From NCBI RefSeq assembly GCF_011022235.1, contig NZ_JAAIYP010000045.1, positions 97,988-161,987 of the forward strand: 64,000 nucleotides of DNA, read 5' to 3'. The first letter of the stretch is position 1; every line of letters begins with the position of its first letter. The position numbers were made by a program, and so were the translations under genes. This stretch comes from Magnetospirillum aberrantis SpK. GTDB taxonomy: Bacteria > Pseudomonadota > Alphaproteobacteria > Rhodospirillales > Magnetospirillaceae. Shown in pieces: positions 27,795-36,451 of this stretch. The notes below the pieces were generated by a model. It was not told the DNA's origin, did not search any database, and was given only the letters and a program-made list of their open reading frames with translations.

Positions 27795-30385
27795 TGGCCC
27801 GCGTTCCGGTCTACAACACGCCCCAGGTGGCGCCCAATTCGCTACCCGCTCGCGGTTTCTCCGCTCCGGCCATGCCCCCCGTGGCCGGACAGCAGGCCCA
27901 AGAAATGGGCATGGCGATGCAGAATTTCGGCGGGCATGTCGGCTATATCGCGCAGGACATGGCGGTGCAGGCCAATCGTGCACGCATCGCGGACGGCATG
28001 AACCAGCTTGTGAAGGCCGGTACGGATCTGACCGTCGAGGCCGGACAACTCACGGGGCGCAATGCGCTGGAACGGCCGGGCGGAAAATCCCTGGCCGACG
28101 AATACGGCGCCAAATTGAAGGAAGTTTCGGACAGCATCACCACGAACCTGGGGAACGACGTTCAGCGGGACGCCTTCAAGCAGCAGGCCGCGCAGTTCCA
28201 GCTTGATTTCTACAGGTCGATGACCTCCCACATGGTCAAGCAGCAGTCGGTGTTTCAGGCAGAAACCCGAAAGGCCACGCTGGAAACCGCCGTTGACCGT
28301 GCTGCCCGCCTGGGTGCCGACGAAGGATCGTTCAACCAAGCCCTCGGCGCTATCCGCGCCACCGTTTACGAGCAGGCGGCGGCCACCGGCAGCGGCGAAG
28401 AGGCCGCGCAAAACGAATATCGGAAGCTGGCAGACCAGACCTATCAGGCCCGGTACAAAGCGTGGCAGCAGTCGGACCCCCTGGGCGCCCTGGCGAACTA
28501 TCAGGCGCGCCAATCCGATATCAGCCCGCTGGTGCGCGACAGGATCGCCACCGACTTGTTTCAATCCGCTGCGCCCCTCCTTGCTGACAAGGCGAAGCCC
28601 TGGCTTTTGTCCACCGGATCGGCGCCGGTCGGCAATCCGGCCTTGGCCGGTGAGCCGCGAGGTGTCCGCAACAACAACCCCGGCAACATTCAGCGGAGTG
28701 ATGAACCCTGGCAGGGCGAAGTTCCCGGCAACGACCCGCGTTATGCTTCGTTCGCCACTCCCGAGGCGGGAATTCGGGCGATGGGCAAGAACCTGCTGAC
28801 CTATCAGGACAAGTACGGCCTGAATTCGGTGGAGGCCATCGTGTCCCGCTGGGCACCGGCCACCGAGAACGACACCCCCGGCTATGCCGCATCGGTGGCG
28901 AAGGCGCTGGGGGTGAAGACCGATGCGCCTATTGATCTGCACGACGCCAATACCCTGGGCAAGGTCGTCCGCTCCATGATCCAGGTTGAGAACGGCAAGC
29001 AGCCCTACAGCAATGCGCAGATCGATGCGGGCGTAGGGGCCGCCCTGGGCACGACCGCCCTTCCCAGCAGCACCGACAAGGGAGAAATCGCCGCACCCTA
29101 CTGGCGTTCCCCCGACGCCGTGACCGGGGTTTCCGTTCTCGACGGCCTGCCGCCCGACCAGCGCCTTCGGGTGTTCCAACTTGCGCAAGCGCAGGTGCAC
29201 CAGGACATGGCCCAGCTACGCGAGTCTCTGCATGCCAGGGTGCAGGATTCGACGGCCGAATATCTCGCGCGCGGCACGGCGAGCAATCCGCCCAGCGAAG
29301 CCGAGTTCATCCGCGCGTATGGGCAGACCGATGGCGTCAAGCGGTATCGGGAATTGCGCGACGCGGCGGACCTGGGCGTCGAATTGCAGCGCGTCAAGTT
29401 CGCGTCTGACGCCGACCTCGCGAAGATGCTCACCGAGGCCAGGCCATCGGCGGGCGAAGGTTTCGCCTCGCGTGCTCGGAACTATGAAATTCTGGAACGG
29501 GCTGTGAAATCGACGATGGAGACGCGGCAGAAAGACCCGATCCTTTATGCGCTGCAAGACCCCGCGCGCGGCTTCTCTCCCCTGACCAATTTCGGCAACG
29601 CGCAGACCATGGCGCAGGAACTCGGCAAGCGTCATGCCGCCATGTACAGCATCGCCAGCAGCTTCGGCACGCGACCGGCCATCATGGCCGACCAGGAAGC
29701 CGAATCCTTCGGTCTTTACCTCGGCAGCTTGCAGGCCCCCGACAAGGCCCGCGCCCTGGGCGACGTGTTCAAGGCGGCGGGAGCGGACGGCGTTCAGTCC
29801 CTCGCCACCCAACTGAAAGACAGCAGCCTCGCCGTGGCCGCCATGCTCACCCCGTACCAGTCGAAGAAAGGGGACAATGCCGCGCTCTTGTACCTGCAAG
29901 GCAAGGATGCCTTGGAACAGAAGCGGGCGAAAATCGACCAGACGGCGGAAACCGGTGCGAAGGCCGAAATCTACAAGGCCATCAACGATGTGTACCAGAC
30001 GCCGCAGGGCAGGGACGCCGCCGCCGAAGCCGCTTATGGCATCTTCGCCAAGCTTAAGGCCGACGGAAACGACAACGTGGACCGCGCCGTCGATCTTGCC
30101 ACTGGTGGGATCATGCAGTTCAATGGGGCCAAGATTGCCAAGCCGTATGGTTGGAGCGACAACCAGTTCCGCGACGCCATGCGCCACCGTGTGCCCGACG
30201 CCATCAAGGCGACGGGGGCGGACTTCAACATCGGCGGCCAGAAGGTCGGTGCAGCGGAACTCGCTGCGGCCCTTCCAGGTGCTCGGCTGCAAACCTACGG
30301 CCAAGGCACCTACCTCATCATGTCCGGCAACGATGTGGTGCGCACGGCGGAAAATCGGCCCTTCATCCTCAAGGTTGATCCGTGA
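27794..30385 (+). CDS. Large internal virion (ejection) protein with lysozyme-like segment
   Basis: The protein has 863 residues. The first 280 are helical and Gln/Ala-rich. About residues 288-400 hold the phage segment RGVRNNNPGNIQRS, ATPEAGIRAMGKNLLTYQDK and IVSRWAPATENDTPGYAASV, found in virion-associated lysozyme-like proteins that open peptidoglycan during genome entry. The rest is long helical sequence, as in podoviral gp15/gp16-type proteins. It would be packed in the capsid and ejected into the cell envelope. Confidence 0.75.
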   Translation: MARVPVYNTPQVAPNSLPARGFSAPAMPPVAGQQAQEMGMAMQNFGGHVGYIAQDMAVQANRARIADGMNQLVKAGTDLTVEAGQLTGRNALERPGGKSLADEYGAKLKEVSDSITTNLGNDVQRDAFKQQAAQFQLDFYRSMTSHMVKQQSVFQAETRKATLETAVDRAARLGADEGSFNQALGAIRATVYEQAAATGSGEEAAQNEYRKLADQTYQARYKAWQQSDPLGALANYQARQSDISPLVRDRIATDLFQSAAPLLADKAKPWLLSTGSAPVGNPALAGEPRGVRNNNPGNIQRSDEPWQGEVPGNDPRYASFATPEAGIRAMGKNLLTYQDKYGLNSVEAIVSRWAPATENDTPGYAASVAKALGVKTDAPIDLHDANTLGKVVRSMIQVENGKQPYSNAQIDAGVGAALGTTALPSSTDKGEIAAPYWRSPDAVTGVSVLDGLPPDQRLRVFQLAQAQVHQDMAQLRESLHARVQDSTAEYLARGTASNPPSEAEFIRAYGQTDGVKRYRELRDAADLGVELQRVKFASDADLAKMLTEARPSAGEGFASRARNYEILERAVKSTMETRQKDPILYALQDPARGFSPLTNFGNAQTMAQELGKRHAAMYSIASSFGTRPAIMADQEAESFGLYLGSLQAPDKARALGDVFKAAGADGVQSLATQLKDSSLAVAAMLTPYQSKKGDNAALLYLQGKDALEQKRAKIDQTAETGAKAEIYKAINDVYQTPQGRDAAAEAAYGIFAKLKADGNDNVDRAVDLATGGIMQFNGAKIAKPYGWSDNQFRDAMRHRVPDAIKATGADFNIGGQKVGAAELAAALPGARLQTYGQGTYLIMSGNDVVRTAENRPFILKVDP

Positions 30386-32112
30386 TGTTCGACGAAATGT
30401 TCCCCGTCGAGCGGGATACCTCGCTCTCGCAGTCTATCCTGCGGCCCTATGAACCGCCCAAGGTCGGAACGTGGCAGGGCTTCGGCGGTACGGTCGCTGA
30501 CGCCGTGCCCTACGCGGGTGTCACGGCAGCGGCAGCCTGGGTGGAAATGCTCGATGCCGTCGGCAAGGCCAATGCCTATTCCTCGATGGTCGAGGCCAAC
30601 GCCTATGCATCGATGTTCGGGTACCAAACGCCCGATTTCGACATGAAGGCGCTGGAAGCCGAAACCATCGGCAAGATGGGTGACAGCCAGACGGCCCGTG
30701 ACCTGCGGGACTACGCCAAGAATTTCGCTCCCGATCCGGCGGCGGTGGGTACGGCCGGGCAGATCGCGCACGGCGTGGTCAGCAGCTTGGTGAAGGCAGG
30801 CGCCTATTCGTTGGCGGGGCCTTACGCCGGTCCCGTCATGTTCGGCCTCGATATCGGCGTCAACCAGGCCAAGGAATTGACCGACCAGGGCGTTGACGGC
30901 GGGACGGCTGCCGCCGCGGGGTTGATTTCCGGCGCTGCCGGTGCTGTTGGTCTGCGCGTTCCCGCCGCCATCGGCGCCACCCGTCTGCAAAGCGCCGTTG
31001 CCGGGGCGGTCATCAATCCCGCCCTGAACGTACTGGACGTTGGCAGCACCCGCCTGCTGCTGGAACACGCCAATTACGACCAGATCGCCGCCCAATACCA
31101 GCCTTTCGACCCGGTGAACCTGACCGTGGCGGCCATCACGGGCGGCGCTTTCGGCGCTGCGTTCCATGGTTCTGCCAAGGGTCCGCGCTTGACGGAAGAC
31201 GAACACGCCGCCGCGCTGACCATGCATGAGGTGCGGGTTCGGGAAGGGGACAGCTTGACCGCGAAAGGCGATCCGGCAACGGCCAGCGCGGCGAGTGATG
31301 CCCAAGCCCTGGCCCGACAGCAGCTTGACGCCGGGGAGCCGGTCAGCGTGGCCCAACGGGTGGCCCCCGACCCGGCACGGCTCGACGCGGCCTACCGGCG
31401 AGTAGCGGAAAGCGATGCCAAGGAGGCGGTCGACCCGCTGCGACATGTCCGCTCCGAAGACATCGACGGGGCCTTGGGTGCGCCTGAAAGCTGGGGGAAC
31501 CTCACCGAGGCCACGGTAAAAGCCCCCGGCTGGGGCGATGTGCGGTTCGTGTGGGATCACGGCGAAGGAAAGCCCAGCCAGCGCATCACCCGCGAAGATA
31601 TCCGGGGTTTCCCCGAGCTTTTCCGGCGGTTTGAGCCTATCGAGGAAACCGCTCCCTCGGGTGTTCAGTCCCGTTCGTGGCGGATCGCCCGCACGGATGC
31701 CGACGGCCTGCCCCGCGTTGTCACCTATTCCGACGCTCCGGCCGATGGTCAGCCGGGCCGCCATGTAGTTTCCGTCCGCGCGGCGGACGATGCGCAGGGA
31801 ATGCCGGTTTCCCGTGAACGGCCCACCCTCGGGGGCGATTCCCTGGCCGGTGCCGAACAGCTTGGTTCCCTGAAACGGGCGGCCGACGCCCTCGGCAACA
31901 AGCATCCCGCCATCAAGGCGGAAACGCCCGAACAGTTCCAGGCCCTGGAAGTGGCGATGCGCAACCCGGACGCCCTGATCCGCCTGGATGATGGAACCGA
32001 AGTCCCGATAGCCGACCTGATCCGCCATGTGAAGGACGTTGAACAGCAGGCCAAGGTCGAAACCGCCGCATTCGATGCGGCCGTCAACTGCGCTTTGAGG
32101 TTTCCGCTATGA
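30385..32112 (+). CDS. Internal virion (ejection) protein, 575 residues
   Basis: A GTG one codon upstream is an alternative start. About residues 135-190 contain Gly/Ala-rich hydrophobic stretches (GPYAGPVMFGLDIGVNQAKE, AAAAGLISGAAGAVGLRVPA) that could enter membrane, typical of ejection proteins. The remainder is helical and charged. I cannot name the family more closely. It overlaps both neighbours, so the three large genes are translationally coupled. Confidence 0.65.
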   Translation: MFDEMFPVERDTSLSQSILRPYEPPKVGTWQGFGGTVADAVPYAGVTAAAAWVEMLDAVGKANAYSSMVEANAYASMFGYQTPDFDMKALEAETIGKMGDSQTARDLRDYAKNFAPDPAAVGTAGQIAHGVVSSLVKAGAYSLAGPYAGPVMFGLDIGVNQAKELTDQGVDGGTAAAAGLISGAAGAVGLRVPAAIGATRLQSAVAGAVINPALNVLDVGSTRLLLEHANYDQIAAQYQPFDPVNLTVAAITGGAFGAAFHGSAKGPRLTEDEHAAALTMHEVRVREGDSLTAKGDPATASAASDAQALARQQLDAGEPVSVAQRVAPDPARLDAAYRRVAESDAKEAVDPLRHVRSEDIDGALGAPESWGNLTEATVKAPGWGDVRFVWDHGEGKPSQRITREDIRGFPELFRRFEPIEETAPSGVQSRSWRIARTDADGLPRVVTYSDAPADGQPGRHVVSVRAADDAQGMPVSRERPTLGGDSLAGAEQLGSLKRAADALGNKHPAIKAETPEQFQALEVAMRNPDALIRLDDGTEVPIADLIRHVKDVEQQAKVETAAFDAAVNCALRFPL

Positions 32113-34559
32113 GGCAAGAATGCATGAACGCCGTCGCCCAGGCCATCGGGCGCAGCATCACCCAGCGGGAGGCGGAGAACGTCGAGGCCCGCATTCTCGA
32201 CAGCATGCGGCAGTTGGCCCGCAAAGACCCGACCACGTGGCGGCAGCTTGGCCGGGACGAACGCCTGCGGCAGGCGGGAGCCGAAGCCGGGAAAGCCCTG
32301 TTGCATGAGGCGGCCAAGCGCAAGCAGCGCGTGGCACTGACGATCCTGGCGCACGACAAGGTCATGAACCGGTACAGCACGCTGGTTTCCGAAGGTTTGA
32401 AACCGTTTCAGGCCATCGCCCGTGTGCTGGACGACGCCAACAGGTTCGCCAAGGGCGTGGGCAACGAATATTTCTCAGGCCTTATCGACACGCTCAACGC
32501 CGTGCATCCCAAATTCTTGGGCATGGTCGAGAATTCCCGCGAAGCTGCCGCCTTGGTGCGTGAAATTTTCGGCGAGCACACCGGCAGCCCTCTGGCTGCG
32601 AAGGGGGCCAAAGCCTGGCTTGATACCGTGGAGGCCATGCGCCAGCGGTTCAACGCGGCCGGCGGCGATGTGGGCAAGCTGGATTACGGCTATCTGCCCC
32701 AGCCGCACGACGATTTGCGCGTTCTCAAGGCTGGTCAGGCAAAATGGGTGAGCGATACCCTGCCGCTGCTCGATCGCTCCCGCTACATCGACGAAAACGG
32801 GGTGCTGCTGAACGACGCGCAGATGGTCGCTCTGCTCAACCAGGCGTGGGAAACCCTTTCAACGGGCGGTCTGAACAAGCTGCAACCGGGGCAGCCCGGC
32901 GGCAACGGGATGCGCGCCAACCGCGGAAACGAACAGCGCGTCATTCACTTCAAGGACGCTGCCAGCTACCTGACCTATGCCGCCAGCTACAACCGCGGGG
33001 GCATCCTGTCGGCAATGCAGGGCCACGTGTCCCGCCTCGCCAAGGATATCGCACTGGTGGAGGAATTCGGCCCCAATCCGCAAACGCAGTGGGGCTTCCT
33101 GCATGATACCGCCAGGAAAACGGGCCAATCGGATTTGGTCGGCCCCTGGCTGGTCAGCACGCAGAACATGTGGGACGTGCTCAACGGCAGCACGGGGCTA
33201 GTGGCGAACGTCCGGCTCGCGGAAATTGCCCAGGGGGTGCGGAACATCGAGGTGTTCGGGAAGCTGGGGAGCGCGTTCATTTCCAGCGTCACCGACCTGC
33301 CCACCTATTTCGCGACGACCGGCTTCAACCGGTTGGGCGTCGGAAATTCCTTGGTCAATCTGATCCGCTCCTTCGGCAAGGAATCGGCCGATTACGCCAA
33401 TCGGGCCGGTTTGGTCGCCGATTCCATCGTCAGCGACATGAACCGCTGGGCCGAAGGCAATATCGGCAAGGGCTGGACGGGCAAACTTGCCAACGCGACG
33501 ATGAAGGCCAGCCTGCTGGAAGCGTGGACGAACGCCATCCGGCGCGGCTTTTCCGTCACGATGATGGGGGCTATGGGCAAGCTGTCCCGCCTCGACTGGT
33601 CGGCACTTGAAGCCGGGGACCGGGCACGCCTCGAACGCCTTGGCGTCACCGAGAGGGATTTCGCGGTGTGGCGCCTCGCCACGCCCGAGAAATGGCGCGG
33701 TAGCGACATGCTGACCCTGCAAGCCCTTCGCGGTATCTCGGAAGCCGATTTACAGGCGGCCGGACTGTCGCTACGCGACCAGAGCCGGGCCGTGTCCAAG
33801 CTGCTGGGGGCGATTGTTGATGAATCCGAGTTCGCCTCCCTGGCCCAAGACCTGCAAACCCGCGCCGCTGTCATCCGTGGCACGCAGAAGGGCACCATCG
33901 AGGGTGAATTCCTGCGCTCTATCATGCTGTTCAAGGGCTTTCCGATGGCGATGATTTCCCGCCATTGGGGGCGTGTGGCCGACCAGTGGCGCGTCGGCGA
34001 GAAGGCATCCGCAGTTGCCTATGGCGTCGGTCTGACCACGGCGCTGACCATCTTCGGCGGCCTAGCCTTGGAACTCAAGGATCTGGTCAACGGGAAAGAC
34101 CCCCGCGACATGACCAGTGCGAAGTTTTGGGGCGCGGCGTTCGCCCAGGGCGGCGGTGTCGGCATTTTCGGCGATTTCCTCTACACCGGGATGGGGGGCC
34201 AGAACCGGGCGGGCGTTCCGAACTGGATGAACTTGTTCGGCCCCGTGGTCGGCAGCGGATTGGAAGCGGTGGACCTGACCGTGGGCAATATCGGCCAGGG
34301 CATCCGAGGCGAAAAAACGCACGCGGGCGCCGAAGCCGTGCGCTTCGCCCGGTCCCACCTGCCGTTCGTCAATCTCTGGTACGCGAAAGCCGCCCTGGAT
34401 CACGCCGGCTTGCAGGACATTCAGGAAATAATGTCGCCCGGCTACCTCTCGCGGATGCGCCAGCGGGCGCACCAGGATTGGGGGCAGGACTATTGGTGGC
34501 GGCCCGGCAGCACCTTGCCGGATCGCGCCCCGGACCTGTCTGCGGCCACGGGACGGTAG
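32109..34559 (+). CDS. Large internal virion (ejection) protein, 816 residues
   Basis: The protein is mostly helical, with repeated small-residue hydrophobic parts (GVGLTTALTIFGGLALELKD, WGAAFAQGGGVGIFGDFLYT) near residues 640-700 and a C-terminus rich in Trp/Asp/Arg. LDYGYLPQPHDD and FFKGFPMAMISRHW-like text recalls the large ejection proteins of podoviruses (here LFKGFPMAMISRHWGRVADQ). It is the last rightward gene of the inner element. No tail or fibre gene follows. Confidence 0.7.
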   Translation: MRQECMNAVAQAIGRSITQREAENVEARILDSMRQLARKDPTTWRQLGRDERLRQAGAEAGKALLHEAAKRKQRVALTILAHDKVMNRYSTLVSEGLKPFQAIARVLDDANRFAKGVGNEYFSGLIDTLNAVHPKFLGMVENSREAAALVREIFGEHTGSPLAAKGAKAWLDTVEAMRQRFNAAGGDVGKLDYGYLPQPHDDLRVLKAGQAKWVSDTLPLLDRSRYIDENGVLLNDAQMVALLNQAWETLSTGGLNKLQPGQPGGNGMRANRGNEQRVIHFKDAASYLTYAASYNRGGILSAMQGHVSRLAKDIALVEEFGPNPQTQWGFLHDTARKTGQSDLVGPWLVSTQNMWDVLNGSTGLVANVRLAEIAQGVRNIEVFGKLGSAFISSVTDLPTYFATTGFNRLGVGNSLVNLIRSFGKESADYANRAGLVADSIVSDMNRWAEGNIGKGWTGKLANATMKASLLEAWTNAIRRGFSVTMMGAMGKLSRLDWSALEAGDRARLERLGVTERDFAVWRLATPEKWRGSDMLTLQALRGISEADLQAAGLSLRDQSRAVSKLLGAIVDESEFASLAQDLQTRAAVIRGTQKGTIEGEFLRSIMLFKGFPMAMISRHWGRVADQWRVGEKASAVAYGVGLTTALTIFGGLALELKDLVNGKDPRDMTSAKFWGAAFAQGGGVGIFGDFLYTGMGGQNRAGVPNWMNLFGPVVGSGLEAVDLTVGNIGQGIRGEKTHAGAEAVRFARSHLPFVNLWYAKAALDHAGLQDIQEIMSPGYLSRMRQRAHQDWGQDYWWRPGSTLPDRAPDLSAATGR

Positions 34560-34564
34560 GGCTG

Positions 34565-34708
34565 TCAGTCGTGGCCCGATTCGCCCCCGTGGCTGTCATG
34601 GTCCCGCCGGGCCTGCTGGCGTGCCAGCGACTGGACAAGGGCCAGCATCGCGCGCTTGGCGTCGCTTGTCTCCGTCGGTTCGTCCAGTACGGGGTTTTCG
34701 TCGTTCAT
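34565..34708 (-). CDS. Small hypothetical protein on the opposite strand, 47 residues
   Basis: ATG at 34708 with AGGGGGATGGG upstream, ending in TGA at 34565. The protein starts MNDENPVLDEPTETSDAKRA and has one charged helix (LALVQSLARQQARRDH). It and the tRNA are the only leftward genes of the inner element, so it may be expressed in the integrated state. The function is unknown. Confidence 0.45.
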   Translation of the reverse strand: MNDENPVLDEPTETSDAKRAMLALVQSLARQQARRDHDSHGGESGHD

Positions 34709-34854
34709 CCCATCCCCCTGCGCATGGTTCCCGGTCGGGGAGGCGGCGACGCCACTACGACAGACATTGGCGCCCTCTCGGGCACGGATGACACAGCTAG
34801 CCGTGCCGACGCCTCAGCGCCATTGTAGCCCGAAATCCGGGCGATGCTAGGGGG

Positions 34855-34939
34855 TGGTGCCGTGGGCGGGACTCGAACCCGCAATCCATAAGGAGGTGAA
34901 TTTTAAGTCCACTGCGTATACCAATTTCGCCACCACGGC
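34855..34939 (-). tRNA. Intact tRNA-Leu(UAA) carried by the inner element
   Basis: Read on the minus strand: acceptor GCCGTGG paired with CCACGGC, D arm GCG...CGC, anticodon stem GTGGA/TTCAC with loop CTTAAAA (anticodon UAA), a long variable arm (class II), T arm GCGGG TTCGAGT CCCGC, discriminator A and encoded CCA. It differs at many positions from the split tRNA-Leu(UAA) genes at 18161 and 19566, so it is of foreign origin. Both other copies in the window are broken, and it is a likely functional replacement. A weak promoter (CTTTAC, 18 bases, TAACAT) lies upstream. Confidence 0.95.
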
Positions 34940-34972
34940 AGGGCGGGCGGCATGTTACCGGTGTCCACCCGC

Positions 34973-34990
34973 TGCGTAAAGTGCGCGTAA
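34973..34990 (+). repeat. Candidate integrase 2 arm sites, right
   Basis: TGCGTAA at 34973-34979 and TGCGCGTAA at 34982-34990 are direct repeats matching the pair at 19646-19663 near the other end of the inner element. Confidence 0.45.
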
Positions 34991-35117
34991 CCGCCAGCCT
35001 GATTCTTGCCGAATCCCACTAGTTTTTCTTAGCCGCAGTTAACCCGTACTGCTTGAAGGGCGCACGATATAAGCGGTTGCGCGAAAGTGTGGGTAGTGGC
35101 AGGAAGTTGGACCTTGA

Positions 35118-35170
35118 CTTAAAATCGCCCGGCTTCGGCCTTGCGGGTTCAAGTCCCGCCGTCCCCACCA
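35118..35170 (+). pseudogene. 3' half (C) of the element-borne tRNA-Leu(UAA), attR of the inner element
   Basis: CTTAAAA, then TCGCC, the variable arm CGGCTTCGGCCTTG, the T arm GCGGG TTCAAGT CCCGC, CGTCCCC, A and CCA. It is identical to half D and pairs fully with half B. The left flank (GTTGGACCTT) is element sequence. Confidence 0.9.
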
Positions 35171-35172
35171 AT

Positions 35173-35200
35173 ACACAGTCGGCCAAACTGTGTACGTTTT
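35173..35200 (+). terminator. Hairpin after tRNA-Leu half C
   Basis: ACACAGT, a seven-base loop and ACTGTGT are followed by ACGTTTTCC, three bases after the encoded CCA. This suits a terminator for the tRNA copy carried by the outer element. The next 190 bases to 35395 hold nothing I can name. Confidence 0.5.
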
Positions 35201-35395
35201 CCTCCCAACACGGATCAACAACGCTTGCGCAGCCCTGCCGTGCTCGCACACAGCTCGTCGCGGGGTGCCCAGCACCAAGGTACTGGGGATGGGAAAGCGC
35301 AGCCTGTAGACGCCCCGCGCGTTCCGCAGCTATAGCAGCAGCACCGGGCGCAATGCCCAATCCCGGAAACGTGCCCGCGTAACAGCGAGGGCCGC

Positions 35396-35599
35396 ATGGA
35401 CCGGACGGAACGTATCGCCGCACTCAACGACCAACTCCGCCGCGACCACAGTTGTGGCAAGGTGGTCATCACCAGGGGCATTCAGGCCCTCGGTCACCAA
35501 GTCATCTTGGATGTGCTCGCTGCCGTGGCAGCGTTTTCCGATTTCACGCCAGACAACGATCCATATGCCGAGCACGATTGCGCGGTGATGACCGTTGGT
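35396..35599 (+). pseudogene. Truncated DUF3768 protein gene
   Basis: About 68 residues match the first part of DUF3768: RIAALNDQLRRDHSCGKVVI and AAFSDFTPDNDPYAEHDCAV. The family normally continues for some 40 more residues after the EHD motif; here the sequence switches to unrelated coding in another frame at about 35600. It is the left edge of the outer element's cargo. Confidence 0.6.
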
Positions 35600-35961
35600 T
35601 CGCGGGTGTTCCCAGGCAGATCGCCGCCCATGCCGAGGCCCAGGGGGGCGCGGCGCGGGTCCATATGGACCCTGCGGGCTTCGGCCAGGAAGCTATCGAC
35701 AGCGGTGTCCTCAACATCGTCAACGTGCCGGGTGATGGCGGTACGCAGCGAACCAGCGCCGGGGCGTTCCTCAACTTCGCCACCACCAATCTGTGGAAGA
35801 ACCAGCAGGTCAACCGCTTCATCGCCATGGTCGAGGCGGGATTGGTGCGCAATGGCGACAAGGTTCTGGTCACCGATCCTCATCCCCAGCACCCGGTCTA
35901 TCCCTACGCGCCATTGGTCAGGACGGAGATGACCATTCCCCGCTCCCAGGCCGCCCGATAA
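35600..35961 (+). pseudogene. Unidentified gene fragment joined to the DUF3768 remnant
   Basis: A frame of about 100 residues looks like real protein (GAARVHMDPAGFGQEAIDSG, NLWKNQQVNRFIAMVEAGLV, GDKVLVTDPHPQHPVYPY) but has no start of its own and is cut on the right at about 35905, where the opposite-strand radical SAM fragment begins. I do not recognise it. It seems to be the C-terminal part of a larger gene left by deletions. Confidence 0.4.
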
Positions 35962-36407
35962 GTTTCTTCGAAGAGTGGGTCGGCCAATGCTTCGCCGCCT
36001 GTAATCTGAAGCCACAGGCACCCGGCGCGTTCCAATTTGTCAAGAACCTGCAGGCGTTGGGTCAGGGGCAATCCCCGTTGCTCTTTTTCGTCAAGGTAAC
36101 AGTGAACGCATCGAAAGTTGCAGCGTTCGGTAATTTCCCAGGTAACGCGTCCGAAATTTGCTGCGGGGCGGTCTCGCAAAACAATGTGAACATACCAAGG
36201 GCTGTCGGGAGGGATGGCAAAACCGATTTCCGCAATTGCGTCACCGAATTCCCCTGGCGGATAAGGGGTTCTGGCCGCGACAGCGTCCTCAAGGTTTGCG
36301 ACTGCCTCTGAGGGAAGGAGAGCCGCACGCAAATTGTTCCGATTGATGAGCAGCAATCCTTCTTCACGGGGAAGTGAAACAAGGGCTCGGCTTACGATGT
36401 TTGTCAT
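35904..36407 (-). pseudogene. Radical SAM peptide-modifying enzyme, truncated after about 167 residues
   Basis: ATG at 36407 with GGGGA upstream. An N-terminal region of about 90 residues precedes the iron-sulfur motif CNFRCVHC (three Cys), then LWLQITGGEALADPLFEETY and RGMVISVLTNG, the usual first strands of the SAM barrel. The frame stops right after LTNGA, so the rest of the barrel and any SPASM domain are missing. It follows the peptide precursor gene by 45 bases, as in RiPP operons where such enzymes install crosslinks or epimers. In this form it should be inactive. Confidence 0.7.
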
Positions 36408-36451
36408 GTCATTCCCCAGGCAAAGGCATTGGACGCTCGCCAACTCGTTGA

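Larger units (their letters stand above)
19598..35124. mobile_element. Inner phage-like satellite element in the anticodon loop of the second tRNA-Leu copy
   Basis: The element spans about 15.5 kb between the cores GACTTAAAATC at 19596-19606 and 35116-35126. It carries integrase, excisionase-like, primase-helicase, small regulatory, cement and ejection-protein genes and an intact tRNA-Leu(UAA). All genes but the last small one read left to right. I find no terminase, portal, major capsid, tail or lysis gene. The size and content fit a phage satellite, and a deletion remnant of a podovirus is the alternative. Confidence 0.8.

Noticed and set aside
34560..35117. A lysis or tail-fibre gene at the end of the inner element
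   Set aside because: Apart from the 47-residue frame and the tRNA there is no frame of credible protein composition here.
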